From Bin90 sp965214635 (lineage in GTDB: Bacteria; Chloroflexota; Dehalococcoidia; Lucifugimonadales; JADFKI01): a DNA stretch of 64,000 nt. Each line of letters begins with the position of its first letter. Position 1 is the first letter of the stretch. The translations under genes and the position numbers were made by a program. Positions 60,510-64,000 of the stretch are shown in pieces. Location: positions 434,001-498,000 of the forward strand of contig OZ243964.1 of the NCBI GenBank assembly GCA_965214635.1, written 5' to 3'. The notes under the pieces are model-generated. The model was not told where the DNA came from, did not search any database, and saw only the letters and a list, made by a program, of their open reading frames with translations.

Positions 60510-62200
60510 GCTGCTTGGAAGGTGTCTACGCCGGCGCGCACGCCCCCGCTGTCTCGCACAATTGCCACCGGGCTTGCGAATGTGGTGTAACCGGAGGCGA
60601 TGAAACTCTCCGGGATCGCCTTGATGCGGTGCCCCCTTGCCTCCAAGTCGGCGCGCACCGCAGGGTCGAGACGCGGGTCTATGCTCGTATGCGGCGTGCT
60701 GCAATCCACGCGCGGCGAATCGATAGCGCTCTGCGGCCCCAAGTCGAAGTCTAGTATCTTCACAATCTGCTGAGTAACGCAGTTGGTAATGCGCCTCCCG
60801 CCGGATGCGCCGACGGCTATACGCACACCATCTTCGTTCAGCACCAGCGCCGGGGTCATGTTGTTCAGGGGCAGCCTGCCCGGCGCAATGGAGTTGATGC
60901 GCCCCGGCACGGGGTCGAACCACATCATCCCGTTGTTCATGATGACACCGCTACCCTTGGGTATGACGCCCGAGCCAAACCCGGACATCACGGTGTTGGT
61001 CAGCGACACAGCGTTGCCCTCACCGTCTATGACGCACAGGTGTGTCGTCCCCTTGTCCTCGGCGGGACGACTCGCCGGCAACACGCTTGTCGGCTCTCTG
61101 CCCTCTTGTATCCACGGGTTGCCAGCTTCGTAAGCGTCCATCGCCTTGTCGCCGATGCTTGCGCGCCGCAGCGCCGTGTACTCATCCGACACCAGCCCGT
61201 TCCACGGCACATCGGCGAACGCGGGGTCGGCAAGGTACTGGAATCGGTCGGCATACGCCAGCCGCGCGCAAGATATGTATGTGTGCAGCATATCGGCGCT
61301 GTTATGTCCCATGGACGCCACATCGAACCCGTCCAGCAGCTTGAGCGTCATGGCGCTCGTAGTCCCGGCACAGGCGAACGGGGGCACGCGCACCGTATGC
61401 CCTCTGTAGCCGAACTCCAAGCCGTCGTCCCACACCATCGGCTTGTATGCCGCCATATCCTCTTCGGACAGGATGCCGCCGTTCTGCCGTATGTCGGCGG
61501 TGATGGTCTTGGCGACATCGCCCTTGTAGAAAGCGTCTGCACCGCCTGCGCCGATAGCCTCCAGCACATTGGCAAGTTCAGGCTGTTTGAGAACCATACG
61601 CTCCACGACATCACCCATCGGCATATTGCCGCCCGGCATCAGCACGCGCCGCAACTCGTCGTATCGAAGCAACATTCCCGCCGTGCTTCCTATCTGGTTT
61701 AGCCCAAACAGATTGGGAACGAACCCCTGTCGGGCGAGCCGAACCGCCGGCGCAATCACCTCGTTCAGCGGCAGCCGCCCAAAGCGTCGATGCGCCTCAC
61801 ACAAGCCTGCGACCGCGCCCGGCGTTGCGATGGAGCGAAAGCCTTCGATATTGTCGTCGTTCTTCACACCGGGCCAGCCGAATGAGCCGGTGGCAGCCTC
61901 ACCGGTCAGTTCGTACATATCCGGCGTCGCGGACAGCGGCGCTTTCATCGGAAATCCGATGACGCCACCTTTGTCGCCGACCTGATACACAAGGTATCCG
62001 CCACCGCCGATACCGCTGGACGCCGGCTCCACCACGCCTATGGCGAAGCACGCCGCCACCGCTGCATCGATGGCGTTTCCGCCCGACGCAAGCATTTGCA
62101 CCCCCGCTTTGGTCGCTTCCAAGTCTTTGGTAGCCACCATTGCGCTGTCCGCGCGCGCCTCTTCTTTGGTTACTCTGGTGATGGTCGGCTGGGGTCGCAT
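60491..62200 (-). CDS. Gamma-glutamyltranspeptidase family protein
   Basis: A 569-residue Ntn-hydrolase that should self-cleave into two subunits. I start it at ATG 62200, which has AGGAGGAG about 9 bases upstream. The N-terminal region has GGNAIDAAVAA and SSGIGGGGYLVY. The cleavage/catalytic Thr is Thr385 in DKGTTHLCVID, followed by GNAVSLTNT, and the small subunit ends with GASGGRRI and a D-x-PR motif. There is no signal peptide, so unlike classic periplasmic GGT it is probably cytoplasmic. It may act on a gamma-glutamyl amide or acylated substrate rather than glutathione. Confidence 0.9.
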   Translation of the reverse strand: MRPQPTITRVTKEEARADSAMVATKDLEATKAGVQMLASGGNAIDAAVAACFAIGVVEPASSGIGGGGYLVYQVGDKGGVIGFPMKAPLSATPDMYELTGEAATGSFGWPGVKNDDNIEGFRSIATPGAVAGLCEAHRRFGRLPLNEVIAPAVRLARQGFVPNLFGLNQIGSTAGMLLRYDELRRVLMPGGNMPMGDVVERMVLKQPELANVLEAIGAGGADAFYKGDVAKTITADIRQNGGILSEEDMAAYKPMVWDDGLEFGYRGHTVRVPPFACAGTTSAMTLKLLDGFDVASMGHNSADMLHTYISCARLAYADRFQYLADPAFADVPWNGLVSDEYTALRRASIGDKAMDAYEAGNPWIQEGREPTSVLPASRPAEDKGTTHLCVIDGEGNAVSLTNTVMSGFGSGVIPKGSGVIMNNGMMWFDPVPGRINSIAPGRLPLNNMTPALVLNEDGVRIAVGASGGRRITNCVTQQIVKILDFDLGPQSAIDSPRVDCSTPHTSIDPRLDPAVRADLEARGHRIKAIPESFIASGYTTFASPVAIVRDSGGVRAGVDTFQAAYAEGL

Positions 62201-62557
62201 TGCGCTGCTCTCCTCCTTATATAATGTATGTAAGGCTTGTGTGCTGAAATGTGTGCAAGTTTCGTTTCTGTACAGAGTTGCGAAAACGCCTGGGTTCCGG
62301 ATTGGATGCCTGTTGCGCATCGTAATCAACCCTAACCGTACCACATAACCGCTGCCAATGTTTGACGGCTATATGATGCGAGGGTGCATCCGACTATACC
62401 ACACATAGGCTCACGCGACAGCGCATTATACGGAAAGCCGAGCCAAGCGCGCCGATTGACTATTTCACCCGTACACGCATATAATGCATCCGTCCATTGA
62501 ACGAGTATATCTGCCGACCTAACCCCTAGTATCCTAATTCATCCGGAGAGCATTCCT
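62201..62557. other. Divergent spacer
   Basis: About 360 bases between the gamma-glutamyltranspeptidase and the gene at 62558. No coding region is supported. It contains the good promoter at 62457-62485 for the plus-strand unit. Confidence 0.4.
62457..62485 (+). promoter_or_regulatory. Predicted sigma70-type promoter
   Basis: A perfect TATAAT (62480-62485) has a -35 hexamer starting TTGA at 62457, separated by 17 bases. Transcription would start about 62492 and read the gene at 62558 and probably the UGSC selenoprotein gene. Confidence 0.6.
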
Positions 62558-63589
62558 GTGAGTATGCAACCGTTGACATCCGACTATATAGAGTTCGACA
62601 GCAACTCCGATGTGGTTGAGCATTACTTTCGGCAGGGCTGGACTGATGGACTGCCTATTGTGCCACCCACTCCGGAGAAGGTGCAGCAGTTCATAGACTA
62701 CGCCGGTCGCCCTCCGTCCGAGATTTTGGGCACTGAACCCACGAAGGGGCGTGTCATCACGGTGGAGAAGGTCGCCGTCAACGCGGTGATGGCGGGCTGC
62801 CTGCCTGAGTATTTCCCCGTAGTGCTGGCAGCAATCGAGGCGATGTGTGAGCCGCAGTTCAACCTGCACGCCATCACCGTCAGCACCATGGGCGCGGCGG
62901 TGCTCACCGTCGTCAATGGCCCCATTGCGAACGATTTGGCCATGAACTCTTCTGTTAGCGTGTTCGGACCCGGGCACAGGGCGAACGCCACTATCGGGCG
63001 CGCCATCCGCTTGGTTATCATCAATGTAACCGGCGCAATTCCCGGCGTGCTGGACAAGGCAACGATGGGACACCCGGGCAAGTACACATGGTGCATCTCT
63101 GAGGGCGAGGATGTCAGCCCGTGGGAGCCGCTGCACATGGAGCGCGGGTTAGCGGCGGAAGACAGCGCTATTACCGTGTTCGCCGGCTTGTCTGCCACGC
63201 AAGTCAGCAATCATGCTGGCAACACCCCGGAAGACATCCTGATTAGTTTCAAGGACGCGATGTTCGCCGCTGGATACGGGCTTGGAGAGATCGTCATCGC
63301 CGTCTGCCCCGAGCATGTGGGCTATTTCCGCAGCGCAGGCTGGACGAAGGCGCAGGTGAAGCAGTTCCTGCACGAAAACGCCCAGCGCACTGTGTCTGAT
63401 TGGCTGAACGCAGGGCACATGCTCGACGGAGGCGCTAATCCAGAGGCGATGCTCGCTGCCACGCAATCCCCCGACAGCATCACGCTGGTGGTTGCAGGCG
63501 GGTTTGCGGGCGCATTCTCCCAAGTCATCCCGCTTTGGGGCGGAGGCTCAAACTCGCGCTCCGTATGCAAACGCATCGACATCCCTTAA
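62558..63589 (+). CDS. Conserved protein paired with the UGSC selenoprotein gene
   Basis: A 343-residue protein. The start is GTG 62558, 7 bases after GGAGAG; ATG 62564 is the alternative. Near the N-terminus is GWTDGLPIVPPT (27-38), then VEKVAVNAVMAGC with Cys81, the NGPIA motif, and GRAIRLVIINVTGA. It is soluble, with no signal peptide. I recall relatives of this sequence next to UGSC-family genes in SAR202 and other bacteria, but no biochemical function. The pair could form one enzyme, with Cys81 and the selenocysteine of its neighbour as redox or catalytic residues. That is an inference. Confidence 0.75.
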   Translation: MSMQPLTSDYIEFDSNSDVVEHYFRQGWTDGLPIVPPTPEKVQQFIDYAGRPPSEILGTEPTKGRVITVEKVAVNAVMAGCLPEYFPVVLAAIEAMCEPQFNLHAITVSTMGAAVLTVVNGPIANDLAMNSSVSVFGPGHRANATIGRAIRLVIINVTGAIPGVLDKATMGHPGKYTWCISEGEDVSPWEPLHMERGLAAEDSAITVFAGLSATQVSNHAGNTPEDILISFKDAMFAAGYGLGEIVIAVCPEHVGYFRSAGWTKAQVKQFLHENAQRTVSDWLNAGHMLDGGANPEAMLAATQSPDSITLVVAGGFAGAFSQVIPLWGGGSNSRSVCKRIDIP

Positions 63590-63670
63590 TTCGAGTCTAT
63601 CGACACCACATTTAAGCATGCGATAATGCATCGTGTATCGTAGCGAAGTTAGTGCAGTGGGAGGTCTGCT

Positions 63671-64000
63671 ATGACGACAATGGAAAAGATTCAGGTGCTG
63701 GACCCGACCGTGCAGCCGATACCGGCCGACTCGGTTGTGGCGAAGCGCCCCCAAACGCTAGACGGCAAGGTCATCGGCTTGCTCGCAAATGGCAAGCTCA
63801 ACTCTGTGGAAGTGCTGGCGCTCACGCAAGAGGTGCTGGCAGACCGCTATGACTTTGCCGGCGTGGTAGAGCGCAACAAGCACAACGCATCGCGCCCCTG
63901 CCCCGAAGAGATAATCGACGAACTTGTGGATCTGTGCGATGTGGTGATAACCTCATCGGGCGATTGAGGCTCTTGCTCATCGTGCAGTGTGCACGACGGC
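63671..64000 (+). CDS. UGSC family selenoprotein (partial, in-frame UGA = Sec)
   Basis: This gene runs off the window; 110 codons are visible. The codon at 63965-63967 is TGA, but the next codons read Gly-Ser-Cys, giving Sec99-Gly100-Ser101-Cys102, the signature of the UGSC (seleno)protein family. The preceding residues also fit the family: a strand-turn opening, HNASRPCPEEI with conserved Ser and Pro, and DVVITSSGD leading directly into the motif. A SECIS-like hairpin follows the TGA. A GGGAGG ribosome-binding site precedes the ATG. A standard gene caller would truncate it to 98 residues. The family is described, but its reaction is not settled. SelA/SelB genes are not in this window. Confidence 0.85.
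63980..63996 (+). promoter_or_regulatory. Bacterial SECIS-like hairpin
   Basis: A perfect 6-bp stem (63980-63985 with 63991-63996) carries the 5-base loop AGTGT. The element is 17 bases long and begins 12 bases after the TGA, within the coding sequence. Bacterial SECIS elements for SelB have this size, this distance, and a G-U in the apical loop, as in E. coli fdhF. Confidence 0.7.

Noticed and set aside
63671..63967. 98-residue protein ending at TGA
   Set aside because: The TGA is followed by Gly-Ser-Cys codons and a SECIS-like hairpin, so a selenocysteine reading is much more likely.
1..64000. CRISPR arrays, IS elements, prophage
   Set aside because: No regularly spaced direct repeats, transposase frames or phage structural genes were seen. 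The only tandem array is the in-frame protein repeat at 8119-8820.

Overview
The window is a dense, roughly 58-60% GC bacterial chromosome segment with short spacers, many 1-8 nt gene overlaps and no IS element, prophage or CRISPR array. The gene set fits a Chloroflexota bacterium, most likely of the SAR202/Dehalococcoidia-like lineages: LL-diaminopimelate aminotransferase, archaeal-type phosphoglycerate mutase, HisZ together with HisG, LutABC lactate oxidation, CocE/NonD hydrolase, an NfeD/SPFH cluster and a UGSC selenoprotein. That placement is inferred from remembered family resemblance, not from a search.

Layout. 0-7.8 kb: tRNA-Arg(UCU), a DUF6391-like membrane protein, a tiny helix-turn-helix protein, smpB and a CtpA-type lipoprotein protease, a standalone winged-helix/TIR-like protein, hflX and dapL. 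8-10 kb: an uncharacterised two-gene operon made of a nine-repeat coiled-coil tail-anchored protein and a nuclease-like/glycine-zipper membrane protein. 10-17.3 kb (minus strand): dapF, miaA, a glycolytic block (tpiA, apgM, pgk), an isoprenoid synthase homologue and a threonylcarbamoyl-AMP synthase. 17.4-23.6 kb (plus): purine synthesis (guaA, a MazG-like gene, purD, purE, purC, a truncated DUF3105 protein, purS). 23.6-30 kb (minus): histidine synthesis (hisZ, hisG, a zinc-dependent phospholipase-like gene, hisD, hisC, hisB).

30-41 kb: DegV, a CocE/NonD hydrolase, tRNA-Arg(UCG), tRNA-His, two metallo-beta-lactamase-fold proteins, leucyl aminopeptidase, a HemL-like aminotransferase and mtaB. 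41-50 kb: fabF, recJ, lgt, xerC/D, uvrC and two small uncharacterised genes. 50-54 kb: an SPFH/NfeD membrane-protease cluster and a PIN-type toxin-antitoxin pair, followed by an AT-rich gene-free region with a large inverted repeat. 54.8-60.5 kb: glycerate kinase facing a lutC-lutB-lutA operon with a small membrane protein gene, then a methyltransferase. 60.5-64 kb: gamma-glutamyltranspeptidase, and a two-gene unit whose second gene is cut by the window edge.

The most important point for an annotator is at the right edge. The apparent stop at 63965-63967 is very probably a selenocysteine codon. It is followed at once by codons for Gly-Ser-Cys, completing the UGSC signature, and by a 17-nt hairpin shaped like a bacterial SECIS. 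The best candidates for undescribed biology are the two-gene operon at 7984-9989 and the winged-helix/TIR-like protein at 3923-5014.
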